Assembly: GCF_000485595.1 (NCBI RefSeq) | Contig: NW_014577258.1 | Coordinates: forward strand, 599,486 to 633,303 | Length of the DNA: 33,818 bases | Direction of reading: 5' to 3' | Source of the DNA: Priapulus caudatus | Lineage: Eukaryota; Priapulida; Priapulimorpha; Priapulimorphida; Priapulidae | Shown here: piece after piece, positions 1-11,000 of the stretch | Numbering within the stretch: position 1 is the stretch's first letter | Layout of the letters: each line of letters starts with the position of its first letter | Translations under genes and position numbers: made by a program | Notes under the pieces: generated by a model | The model's database searches: none | Seen by the model: only the letters and a program-made list of their open reading frames with translations | Told to the model about the DNA's origin: nothing

Positions 1-834
1 GTAGTTTTTGCCTGCGTAACCGTTAATTGGTTACAGGTGGCAGCTCTCTATTGCAGCCTGTAGGCTTGCGTAGGTAAATGGATGAGTGCTTACCTATTCT
101 GTCTTGCAAATAGTTGTTGCTACTACGTACGATGGGAGCTTCCATCTTTAATCTGAAGACACTTAAACGTATGCGCTATCTCGTGGCAACTTTCATAACG
201 ATTCCAACGAACATTCCTTTGAGAAGGTTCCTGATACCATCCCTGTGCATTCCAGTGTTTTGGCGTGTATGTGAACACATTTGGGACTGACAGGGTTTAC
301 TAGAATCCCACCACTCCACCACAGAGTCACCGCAGTAGACGTGAGATGAGCGCTGTCGCTCCGCGGCACTTGTTTCTGTATGAAGGCCAGGTATAACACA
401 TGGTTTCTTATACATAGGACTGATAGGAGGCACAGTGGTGCACTGCCGTTGTCAAATTTAACATCGCCGTTGTGAAAATGTTCCTGTATTTACTAATAAG
501 TATATCCTGGAAATATTTACCTATAAGTATATTAATACATCCTGTATTTGAATCCATCATGCACATTTTTTTCCCAAACTGGCCATTTACCTCCTTTGTC
601 TAATTTTCCCTCAGTAGAAAACCCTGTAAAAGCTGTAGTCTCACAATAACCCTCGCTCAATCTTTGACCCAATGGCTGGACCCACACTACGACAGTATGA
701 AACAGCCATAGATTTATGGAAGTATGCATTGCTACTTTATTATCGGATGCAGTTCAGCATGAGGGTGAATCGGATTTGAGGCCGCCAATAATAACTCCAT
801 GTTCTAATCGCTCCGTTATGATGTGCTGCTTCAG
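1..834. other. Non-coding sequence left of FKBP6 copy 1; duplicated from about 368
   Basis: I find no exon here. From about 368 onward the sequence is the same as 8098-8590, so the duplicated segment shared with copy 2 starts close to 368. Positions 1-367 have no counterpart at 7730-8097, where copy 2 carries an FKBP6 exon. Part of this stretch (about 395-628) also belongs to a dispersed repeat, with inverted pieces at 17352-17394, 18374-18410 and 19258-19350. Confidence 0.6.
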
Positions 835-924
835 TTCACTATAATGGCTATCTGGAACTAAGTGACGAACCATTCGACTCGACCTACCTCCGAGGTCGTT
901 CAGAGAGAAAAGCACTTGGTAGAG
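835..924 (+). CDS. FKBP6: FKBP6 copy 1 exon: FKBP domain, first strands
   Basis: The acceptor is gcttcag before 835 and the donor is AGAG|gtatga. The frame (TT CAC TAT AAT GGC) gives HYNGYLELSDEPFDSTYLRG, matching the SGYLEHMDRPFDSNYF region of vertebrate FKBP6. An earlier GT at 919 keeps the same phase, but the 925 donor gives the family's length between this motif and the next exon. Confidence 0.8.
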
Positions 925-3431
925 GTATGACGCTTGTTTTGGCACACACATTACCATGCTTCCCACCCCTGCCCGATCAGTCCTCAAACGTTACTACGAT
1001 CAAGTGTTCTCCTCTGATCCGGACTCGCAAGTCGAACAATCGCCGCTTCGCACAATTGCGATGACACTGTCCCCTGCATTCGAGGTATACCTCTGTGTGA
1101 TTGAAGCCATGTCTGCATCGATGACAGGTGACCTACTACCAGGCCTCGAGTTAGGCATCTGCACGATGAGGAAGGATGAGGAAGCACAGTTCATTCTGCT
1201 GCCGGACGTCGCCTTTGGCAAAATGGGCTGTCCGCCGCGCATCGCGCCCAACGCCCGCGTCATGTTCAAAGTGCGACTTATCGACTTTGTCGATTGCACG
1301 GCTTCGAACGAGTACGAGAACTCTACTGCGGTGGGTACTGCTCGTCTGTCACAAGTGTTAGTGTCGAAAATAGCCGACCATTTCTATGATCGGAATGTCA
1401 GTCTCAGCTCTGTGGTATCCTGACTGCGTATGTGCTGTGTATGATTAGTCTTACTGGATCACGGAGTTGGTGTAAGCAGTGTTGGAAGTAGCAGTCCATC
1501 GCCAGGTCCATGATTGGTAGTGTTTGAGCAGGACTGGTTCATTTTTATGGCTATTACTGTAGGTTATATGATGGAAATCGAAAAACTTTTGAAATCGGGG
1601 CTGAATGTGTTTTAAGTCTGCATGTGTGTGTAATTAATTCATAGATTAATTATAAGATATCATAGTTCATCTCCTCAATAGATTATATTTGTCAAGTAGC
1701 AGGAGTGCTGATGTGCATAACTGTGTGGCATGTGCATGACATAATGACTGAGGCGTTTGGTGATGGTTGTTCCTTGTATTTATCTTTAGGAAGAGCAGCG
1801 GAATATGTCTTTCGACAAACGGGAAGAGGTGGTCAAATCGCACAGGGAGGTACGTAGTAGTAGTGATGAGCATCTTGGCAATAATTTAATTGCTTGTATT
1901 AACTAGCCAAATTATATCGATGAGTGCATCGGGCTAGAGCACGTCGTATGCAGAGAAATATTACATCAGATGATAACATGGGGTTCTCTTCAGGCCTTTG
2001 ATGCATGTCAGCCCCGACATGATTTTTAACATCCCATTAATTTCCTGACATGCCTTGATTTCCAATTGTGTTTACTTTTGACACTCCTAACACCGGCGTG
2101 CTATGTTTTCCCTACTCGATGCATGTCTTCGAATCAAAATGCTTAAGATGCATAATTGACTCTACGTAGCAGTTGGGTAGGAATTGCCCAATCACCCGAC
2201 CTATCTTCAGTAATTGTTGGGGAGAGCCGTGTTACTGTTCCGTGTCGTCGTCCTAAGTGCTTCAAGCTGTTCAGAAAGAATGTGCGTGTCGCTTGTGCAT
2301 CTCGTGCAGCTTTTGACTCGCGCCATTCCGCAGGCTGGACGCGTCATGTTTGAGACTGGACGCTATACTCAGGCGAGAAAGAGGTACAGGAAGGCTATCC
2401 GACTGCTAGAAGAGTGCAGACTCCAGGACGAAATAGAGGAAAAGAGGCAGCAGGTACGAGGACGATGGGCAGGGAAATGGAGGTTGGGAGAAAGAAAGGA
2501 AGAAGCATGATTATATAACAGTTGAAAATGTCGGCTAGGTAGTAACGAGAGGGAAGCTTTTTTTTGCAACACATTTTTGTGGAAATTTCTGTTGGGTAAT
2601 CAATAATCTTTTTTTTCTGGCAGGAACTGTTGCTGAAACTCTACTTAAACATGTCAGTAACATCTATCAAGATAGGCTCCTTCCCCCAGGGCATCACATT
2701 CGCCCGCCAAGCTTTGGAGTTAGAACAAGACAATGCGAAGGCACTCTACCAAATTGGCAAAGTAAGCAGACGATACGCGATAGGATTTCGTTGCTGTCGC
2801 ATCCACTTATGCTAGGGCATTGAAATTCGATCATGTTCTTCATATTATATTTGAGAAGACTTCAAACTTCACGCAGACCTCATTTCCTCTGCAAGTGTAA
2901 TGTTGTTTCACTTACACTCTTCATTGAATCATGCTCCTCCGTTGTGCTTGCGTATGTAGTGCAACCTCCCCCCCCCCCCCCCCCGCCCCACCGTAAATGG
3001 AAAGCGAAAGCGTAATACTGTATACGCTGTATATTTCACGGTGGTTTTAATTTTCGCAAAATTTCGCGAACGCTTCCCCGACCGCGAAAATGACAACACG
3101 CGAAAATAACAACACGCTCTTCTTCACTGATTCGGGAATTCACCGACCGCGAAATTAACCACTCGCGAAATTGTCCATCGAGTCTGAATTCGCGAAAAAA
3201 TCTGTACGCGAAAAAATATGGCGTATACAGTACTCTGTCTGCTCACGTCGATTCTCGCTGCCCGCTAACAGTGCAAGATGAACCTGGCCGACTTCGACGA
3301 GGCACGACATAACCTAGTGCGAGCGCAGAAGCTTGAGCCAAACAACGACAAGATAAAAAACCTGCTGGTGGACCTCGACCGCAGGGAGAAGGCGTACAGA
3401 CTCGACGAGAAGAACATGTACCAGCGCATGT
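835..3431 (+). CDS. FKBP6: FKBP6-like partial gene, copy 1 (six exons, frame intact, both ends missing)
   Basis: Exons 835-924, 1128-1330, 1790-1849, 2334-2453, 2624-2761 and 3272-3431 join with matching phases into one open frame. The protein follows FKBP6 in order: the FKBP-domain strands (EPFDSTYLRGR, then GLELGICTMRKDE, then FGKMGCPPRIAPNARVMFKV, then IDFVDC), a linker (EEQRNMSFDKREE) and TPR helices (QALELEQDNAKALYQIGK; FDEARHNLVRAQKLEPNNDKI). FKBP6 proteins are catalytically inactive prolyl-isomerase relatives that act as HSP90-associated co-chaperones in germ-line piRNA production and meiosis; that role is family knowledge. The start exons are absent, and the last exon is cut where a repeat block begins at 3431. 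The intact frame suggests this is accurate sequence of a functional gene, but its position upstream of the gene's own first exons suggests a duplicated or misplaced segment. Confidence 0.85.
1128..1330 (+). CDS. FKBP6: FKBP6 copy 1 exon: FKBP domain core
   Basis: The acceptor is gatgacag before 1128 and the donor is ACTGCG|gtgggt. It enters with two bases (GT) and ends in phase 0. It encodes GDLLPGLELGICTMRKDEE, then the flap and final strand GKMGCPPRIAPNARVMFKV and LIDFVDC, the most diagnostic part for FKBP6. Confidence 0.9.
1790..1849 (+). CDS. FKBP6: FKBP6 copy 1 exon: linker between FKBP and TPR
   Basis: Twenty codons in phase 0 between atctttag and GAG|gtacgt. It encodes EEQRNMSFDKREEVVKSHRE, aligning with the charged linker AEQQDQFPLQKVLKVAATERE region of FKBP6. 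Confidence 0.85.
2334..2453 (+). CDS. FKBP6: FKBP6 copy 1 exon: TPR 1
   Basis: Forty codons in phase 0, acceptor ccgcag, donor CAG|gtacga. It encodes a first TPR helix pair (VMFETGRYTQARKRYRKAIR followed by LLEEC), equivalent to the LFRQNRFYDAKVRYKRALLLL helix of FKBP6. Confidence 0.85.
2624..2761 (+). CDS. FKBP6: FKBP6 copy 1 exon: TPR 2
   Basis: Forty-six codons in phase 0, acceptor ctggcag, donor AAA|gtaagc. It contains LYLNMSVTSIKIGSF and then RQALELEQDNAKALYQIGK, the canonical TPR 2/3 junction of FKBP-type co-chaperones. Confidence 0.88.
2970..2984 (+). repeat. Poly-C run in FKBP6 intron
   Basis: An uninterrupted C run near 2970-2984 in the intron before the last TPR exon. The same intron in copy 2 has a shorter run near 11119-11130. 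Length here is likely unreliable. Confidence 0.7.
3016..3232. mobile_element. Tc1/mariner-type MITE in FKBP6 intron
   Basis: The ends are inverted (CTGTATACGC at 3018 and GCGTATACAG ending 3230), each flanked by TA, the target duplication expected for Tc1/mariner elements. The interior is made of repeated tttcgcg/cgcgaaa words with no coding potential. A noisy copy lies at about 11158-11640. Confidence 0.7.
3272..3431 (+). CDS. FKBP6: FKBP6 copy 1 exon: TPR 3, right end lost
   Basis: The acceptor is gctaacag. It encodes CKMNLADFDEARHNLVRAQK, then LEPNNDKIKNLLVDLDRR, then KNMYQRM, matching the last TPR and following helix of FKBP6. Sequence identical to copy 2 stops after CGCATGT at 3431. Copy 2 continues as exon with SPTTA, while copy 1 enters a repeat block. 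The GT at 3430 looks like a donor (gtaagc), but no downstream exon in a fitting phase was found before 5013. Confidence 0.8.
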
Positions 3432-4690
3432 AAGCTATATTATAATGTTTGCCTCAGACGGCACTGCACGCCTAACACGGTGCGCGCGCATGCGCAATAT
3501 CTCCCGAGAGCAATCGTATTTTGCAAGGATTATGCATTTAAAATGAAGAGGAGTTAACCTAGCATAGATTTATATGATAACATTCCTTCAGTAGACATCA
3601 TTTAAGAAATGAAAGGAAGAGCTTGCATGTAAGGTCCCAGCTGCGTATACCAGCCAGTACACAATCTGGCTACGTTAGTGTGTTAGCGCATGCGCAATAT
3701 CTCACAAAAGGACGTATATTTTGTCATGAATATGCATTTAAAATGGTACAAAACACGTACCATAGCATGTAGGGTACAAAACACCTACTTTATTCCCTCG
3801 CGGCTTTCCCCTTGCCTCCCCTGTCCTTCGCTCAGCCTCCTTCTTCTTCTATCTTCCCTGCCACCTCATCCTCTCTCCCCCGCAGCAAGCTATATATTAT
3901 AATGTTTGCCTCAGACGGCACTGCGCAATATCTCCCCAGAGAAATCGTATTTTGGAATGATTATATGCATTTAAAATGAAGAGGAGTTATCCTAGCATAG
4001 ATTTCTATGATAACATATATAATAATATAATATAATAATATAACCTATATTATCTTACTCCTGATAACATTCAATCAGTAGAAATCATTTAACAAATAGG
4101 TGAAAGACCTTGCATGTAATCCTTAATCCATAATCCTTCATCCATGCAGTTTACTTATAATTTATTTATTTTTCATAACAACGCTCATATATTTTTGTAT
4201 TTTCCAATCGTATTATTATTCATGGTTCAAGTCTTGAATCAACTTTATGTAACTAACTGTAATTAGCGGAGTGGCTGACTTGAAGACTGTATAGTCAATT
4301 CGCCCTCCCTCGCTGTATTTATTTTTAAAAACTTGTGATATATGTAAAAATGTAATATACTTGAAAGCGTAAATAAATTTCAAAAATCAAAAATCTAAAT
4401 CTGTAAGCTCCCCGCTGCGTATCAAATATAACGCCTTTAGTGATATATTGCGCATGCTCTAACACACTAACGTAGTGGGAACAAACCATAGAGTTATATA
4501 TTAGACCCCTGCAAAGCCTTGCAAGACCCATGCAAAGTCTTCTGCTGATGGATTGTTATCATATAAACAGATGCTAGACATGCTAGTATAACCCCTCTTC
4601 ATCTTAAATGCATAATCTTTGCAAAATATAATTTTTCTCGGTAGATATTGCGCATGCGCATTCTTTTAGGCTTGCTGTGCGGACTGAAGA
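3431..4690. repeat. Nested inverted and direct repeat block (MITE-like)
   Basis: The left part (from gcctcagacggcactg at 3451, then gcgcatgcgcaatatctc, then atgcatttaaaatgaagagg) reappears inverted at 4549-4690. It is also repeated directly: 3431-3625 matches about 3886-4115. A second inverted pair (ctacgttagtgtgttag at 3669 against 4449-4470) lies inside. I read this as copies of one short inverted-repeat element inserted into each other. No protein is encoded. Confidence 0.65.
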
Positions 4691-4744
4691 AGATCGCATA
4701 AGGATGTAGGCAAATTAAGCTTTACAACTGATCTAGTATAGTAG

Positions 4745-4848
4745 AGCTCAGTGGTTTGCACAGCCGTTTCAGCTGATCATGGTCCATAGATGGTCCATAG
4801 ATGGCGCCCTTGTGGCGAAAAGCACACAGCCAATCCGCTTCCTATGAA
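4745..4848. repeat. Dispersed repeat, inverted partner at 29885-29965
   Basis: The stretch containing cagccgtttcagctgatcat, tggcgccc and cacagccaatccgcttcct is found in reverse orientation at about 29885-29965 in a TTC17 intron. At the left copy, ggtccatagat is duplicated in tandem. This is a fragment of an otherwise unidentified element. Confidence 0.65.
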
Positions 4849-5012
4849 TATACTGACTCTGAGTCTGCATCGACACATTAGGTCTTAATCCACATTATTA
4901 TTCCACATTAGGTCTTATTATACCTTGCTTATATATAGGTCCACATTATACCTTATTCCACATTAAGTCTTAATCCACTTATCTTCATTTTTCATCTACA
5001 GAAGAAGGCAAC

Positions 5013-5087
5013 ATGGAGAAAGGAGATGATAATCATATTGACTATGGGTTTGAAGATGATGAAGACTCTGAAGATGAAAGAAACGAG
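5013..5087 (+). CDS. FKBP6: Probable FKBP6 first coding exon (acidic N-terminus)
   Basis: ATG at 5013 has A at -3 and G at +4. Twenty-five codons follow to a donor GAG|gtaatc. The peptide is acidic (GDDNHIDYGFEDDEDSEDER). An acceptor-like tctacag ends at 5001, so part of the 5' UTR may lie in an upstream exon. Assignment to FKBP6 rests on position, phase 0 compatibility with the 7956 exon and the acidic N-termini I recall for invertebrate FKBP6; the peptide itself has no diagnostic motif. Confidence 0.5.
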
Positions 5088-8000
5088 GTAATCAAGAAAG
5101 CATTATAACATGTAGCTCTAGTACTATAGCCGCTTACATTAACTGCCGCTGGGCTATAGCATCAACCATTACGAATGCTCGGGACCAACTGACTCGTGTG
5201 GCTTTTACTAGATTATTAGCTACGTACTAGTACTACTAGTTAGTATTAGCTATTAGTATTAGCTGAGATATATTCATATATGTCCGAATATGTCAATATG
5301 AATCCGAAAATGACAGAAATGTCAGATATGTCAGAAATTGGTATTTACTATATATAAACCAGCAGACTATAGTAGTGTAGTGGCAACAAGGTAGGGGTGG
5401 CGATCTACGGTACGACACAAGACGTTGTTTCGTTTAACGTGTACGGTGGTCCGCAGTTGTGGAATTCAGTGTTCGCTGTCCTGGCCGATTTGTATTAGGC
5501 TAGGACGGTGAATGTCACGTAGCTGATAACAGGTAGCACACCTAGCCATGACAGAACACACGTGAATTCGGTTAAGCTGGACGGTACGCTTTATTGATTT
5601 CCTACTGAGTTCAGCAATAATTCCTCTGGCGTTTGCATATGGCAGCAGATCCGATCACACTGACTAAATTTAATATTGAAGAAGTATCACGTCGGCCGGT
5701 TTTCGTCGTTCCTCTCTCGGGAGCGTTCGTCCTCTCCTCAAAAGATACCTAAAATATGCTTTGCTCCGCTCTTTCTCTTCTTATTCTTCTTCCCGTCCTG
5801 CCATTCTCCCTTGTCTGCTTCTTTTTGAGCTCCTTTCTCTACCTGTACGCTTGAAAAATAACGCTGAGCTCGCCTGCTTTCTCTTCTGCCCTTCTGCTTC
5901 TTCTTCTCTTTCTTTCTTCTTCCTACCTAGCCCTGAAAAAATAAACGCTCCGTCCTTTCCAGTCTTTCTCTTCGTCCTCCTTCTTCTTTCTTACTTCTAC
6001 TAGGACCTGCAAAAAATAAGCACTCCTGATGCTTCTCTTCGTCCTACCTACCCGAAAATAAACGCTCCTTCTCTTTCTCATCGTCCATCCATGCTGCTTT
6101 CTTCTCCCTTCTTCTTCTTCTTCTTCTTCCTGAACCTGACTTAAAAAAAATAACACCCGAGACGCTCATGGGCATTCGGCGCGCGCCTTATGATAACTTA
6201 TGCCGGCTCCGCAGGATTTCGCGGCGCTGGTGGGCAATCCGTACGCTGGCAAGTATCATGATTGCCTCACGCCCGATGACGCAACCCGTGGCCGGTAACG
6301 GATTGTTGGCATCATCTTATGCGACCGTCCAAATACGTAAACTATTCCACTGCCTCTAACAACTTAGCCTATCGGCATTCTATTCAAATCTCAATATATT
6401 ATTGGCTGGCTTAATAATAACAATAACCCTGTTGATTATATACTCATTTAACCCGGCGTCAGCGCCCTTCTCTCGTGACTCTCTCGCCTTCATCACAGGC
6501 CCCTTGACGCTGATGACCCAAGATGGCTGCGCCCATGAGCATGTTTGATAGTAATTTATGGTAGGGTCCATATCTTACCGTTCTCTTTCGCGTTCAATAT
6601 CATGTGTTGATTCCATCTATAGGTGAGTTTCGTCTATCCAATCCCGAACCATAGTCTACGCACTCTGTGAGTACCACCCCCCAAATCTCCAACAGTAGTA
6701 ATTAAGTCCTCAGGTTAATTTTCAAAATTAAAGCTTTTTCTACTGGCGAGCCGCATGTCTATATAACCACTTTGACTTTTGCTACTTGGACTTTAAAGAC
6801 TTTAATCTTTAGGAGTTAGGAGGTTAATTGTGAGTAAGTGATCATTAGCTATAGAGCTTTTTCCACAATGTTTCAATAGGTTAGAATGTGCCTCTTGCCC
6901 ACAGTTCAATTCAAATCAGTTCAATTCACTGGCACACTGGCCACTGTCAGTGTGTTTACTGTTGAATCTTATAGTTATATTCTATGGTGGCAAATTAGTG
7001 GCAGCCTTATTTTTTACAGCCGTCAGCATCAATCCAACCTATTGACTTGAATGACTGGCCTCTGTAACAAGCAGGAGGTGACCATTTGAGATAAAACCTG
7101 AAGGCGAATGAAAGCTTCAACTTCTGTGTTTATCCTAGTTTTATAAATAGCTATATCAGTCTGATTGTAAACTAGCTACATTCAGTTCTTGGTTATTAAT
7201 GGGGCCACCTTTAAAAATTGTTTGTTTCCCCTTTACCTACTCCGCCTTCGGGACCGAGTATGGTATAGGTAGGTAAAAATCTTTTTTTGATTTGTTTTGA
7301 CAAGCATGTGTGTGATGTATATTGTATATTCTTGTTTTGTGTATATGTTTTTGCAGGAAACGAATTTAGATTTTTCTTAATTATTTGGCGAAACGAAAAT
7401 AATTTTTGTTTCATTTAATCAGGCCAATAAAATGTGTCGAGTAGCGGTGTTTGGCGAGTCGGTCGTAAAGGGGAAACAAGGAATATTTTATCTTAGGCCT
7501 GGTGGGTGAAGTTGAGATGTAGCTGATATGGTATGAGGTATTTTATCATTATATTTCAGCTAAAATCTTTAGAGAGGCTGTGAGCGCGTCAGCAACTAAG
7601 CGAAAAATGCATTAGAATTAATTTTTACATTGTTTCTAAAATGTTGTATGTCTGCTGTGTCAAATTTCATGACAGTACTGCTATTTGTATTCTGTATATA
7701 ACAGATGACCCATGTTGAACAAAACCTACTTGAGCCCTGATGAAGGTTTTTCAGTCAAGCTCAACGAAAGAGTGCATAAACGTTGAAGAAAGCACTGAGG
7801 GTAATATATTAGACAGTATATATATCCTTTGCAATGGCTATAATCTCTGCACGTAATGTACGTAATATGTATGTATACGCATGTAATATAATAAGCAAAA
7901 TGCCGAGACAATTACTTAGTAAGGCAGTCACTACACTTGTGGCTTTGTATTGCAGGAACCCAATTTTGACGCTCAGATTTTAAGTCGGAAGATGTCAGCG

Positions 8001-11000
8001 ATGGGCATGGCCTAGTGTGGAAAAAGATTGATGTCCCGGGCGTTGGAGATATCGTGCCAGAATATGCTAGTGTTGAGAGTATGTCAAGATGTATTTTTTC
8101 TGTATGAAGGCCAGGTATAACACATGGTTTCTTATACATAGGACTGATAGGCAGGCAGCAGTGGTGGCAGCTGGCCATTGTCAATTTAACATCGCTGCAT
8201 CGGTGAAAATGTTCCTGTAGTTTACTAAATAAGTATATCCTGTAAATATATACCTATAAGCTATAGTGCGATACATCCTTGTATTTGAATCCATCATGGC
8301 CAGCAGTTTTGTTTCCCAAACTGGCCATTTACGCTCCTTTGGTCTATTTTCCGCGTCGTAAGAAACGTGTAACAGACTGTAGTGCTCAACAGTAACTGCC
8401 TCAGCTCAATCTTTGACCAAATGGCTGACCCCACACTAACTGACAGTATGAAAGCAAGCCATAGATTTAGGAAGTATGCATTGCTAACTTTATTATCCGG
8501 ATGCAGTTCAGCTAATGAAGGGTGAATCTGATTGAGGCCGCGCAATAATAACTCATGTTCTAATGCGCTCCGTTATGATTGCTGCTTCAGTTCACTATAA
8601 TGGCTATCTGCGAAACTAAGTGACGAACCATTCGACTGCGACGCTACCCTCCGAGTCGTTCAGAAGAGAAAAGCACATTTGTAGAGGTATGACGCTGTGT
8701 TTTGCAGCAGACACACATTACGCGATTCCCACCCCTGCCCAGATCAGGTCCTCAAACGTTACTATGATCAAGGTGTTGGTCCTCTGATGCCGGACTCGGC
8801 AAGCTACAGACAAAATCGCCGGCTTCGCACAATTGCGACTGACACTGTCCGGCTTGCATTCGAAGTTATAGAACTAAAGCGCTCTGTGTGATTGAAGCCA
8901 TGTGCTGCATCAGATGACAGGTGACTCTACTAGCGCAGGCAGCTCGAGTTAGGCATTGCTGCAGAATGAGGAAGGATGAGGAACACAGTTTCGAATTCTG
9001 GCTGGCCGGGACGTCGGCCTTTGCAAAATGGGCCTGTCCGCGAGCATACGCGCGCCCACCGCACCGCGTCATGTTCAAATGTGCGAGCGTATCGACTTTG
9101 TCGATTGCAGCCGCGCTTCGAACGAGTACGAAGAACTGCTACTGCGGTGGGTACTGCTCTGTCTGTCACAAGTGTTAGTGTCGAAAATAGGCCGACCATT
9201 TCTATATGATCGGAAATGTTCCGTCTCAGCTCTGTGGGTGATCCTGACTGTGTATGTGCTGTGTATGATTAGTCGCTTCCCACTGGATCACCGGAGTTTG
9301 TGTAAGCAAGTGTTTGGAAGTAGCAGTCCAATCGCCGAGGTCCATTGATTGGTAGTGTTTGAGCAAGGACCTGGTTCATTTTTATGCGCTTAATTACTCG
9401 TAGTGATATGATGGAAATCGAAAACTTTTGGAATCGGGCGAATGTGTTTTAAGTGCTGCGAGCAAGGCATTTGTGTTGGTGTAATTAATTCATAGATTAA
9501 TGTATAAGATATGCATAAAGGTTCAATCTCCCTCAATAGATTATATTTGGTCAAGTAGCAGGAGTGGCTGATGTGCATAAGCTGTGTGGCATGTGCATGA
9601 CATATATGACTGAGGGCGTGTGGTGATGGTTGTTCCTTGTATGTTAATTCGTTTAGGAAGACAGCGGAATATGCTCTTTCGACAAAACGGGAAGAGGTGT
9701 CAAATCCGCACAGGGAGGTACGTAGTAGTAGTGATGAGCATCTTGCAATAATTTAATTTGCTTGTATTAATTAAGCTGAATTATATCGATGAGTGCATCG
9801 GGCTAGAGCAACGTCAGTATGCAGAGAAATATTACATGCAGATGATAAACATGGGGTTCTCTTCAGCGCCATTTTGAATGCATGTTAGCCCGGACATGAA
9901 ATTTTAACGATCCGCATTCAATTTCCTGACATGCCTTGATTCCAATCGTGTTTCCTTTTAGACTCCTCCACGGGCAGTAGCTACTGTTTTCACCTGACCT
10001 GACTGAGGGTGCCATGTCTCTCCGAATCCAAAACATGCTGTAAGATGCATAATTGACTCTAAACGTAGCAAGTTTGGGTAGGAATTCGCAAATCACCCCC
10101 GCACCTATCACTTCAAGTTAATTGCTGGAGAGAGCCGGTTACTGTTCCGTGTCGTAGTGCCTAAAAGTGTCTCCAAGCCTGATCAGAAAAGAAGGTGGCG
10201 TAGTCGCTTGTGCATCTCGGTGCAGCTTTTGACGATCGCCGCCATTCCGCAGGCTGACTTTCGGCCGTCCAATGTTTGAGACTGGACGGGCTATACTCAG
10301 CGCGAGAAGAGGTTACAGGAAGGCTTATCCGACTGCTAGAAGAGTGGCAGACTCCAGGAACGGAAATAGAGAGCGGGCGGCCCAGTGCGATCAGAGCAGA
10401 CGTGGCCAGAGGAAATGGAGGTTGGGAGAAAGATAAGAAGAAGCATGATTATATAACAGTTGAAAAATGTCGGCTCAGGTAGTAAGAGAGGGAGAGCTTT
10501 TTTCTGGCAAGACATTTTTGTTGGAAGAATTTCTAGTGGGGATAATCAATAATCTTTTTTTTCTTGTGGCAGGAAGCTGGTTGCTGAAGCACTCTAACTT
10601 ATAACGACAATGCTCGAGTAACGAATACCCCGCGATATGACAACCCCCGCCGGCGTACTGGTGACAAAAGCCGAGTCACCACCCCGGCACCTCCCCGAGT
10701 GCCTGCAAAGACCCCCCTCCTCCAGCGCAGGCGCGCGTGAACGCGGAGCCAAACCCCCTTGAGCCAGTCCCCCCCGCCGGCGCTCAACGTGATAGGCTGC
10801 CTTCCCCAGGGCATGCACATTAGCGCGCCAAGCTTTGGAGTTAGAACAAGACAATGCGAAGGCACCTACCGCAAATTGGCAAAGTAAGGCAGACGATACG
10901 CGATAGGATTCTGCGTTGCTGTCGCATCCACTTATGCTAGGGCACGTGAAATTCGTTCAATGTCTTCAATTATATTTGAGAAGACTTCGAACCTTTGGCG

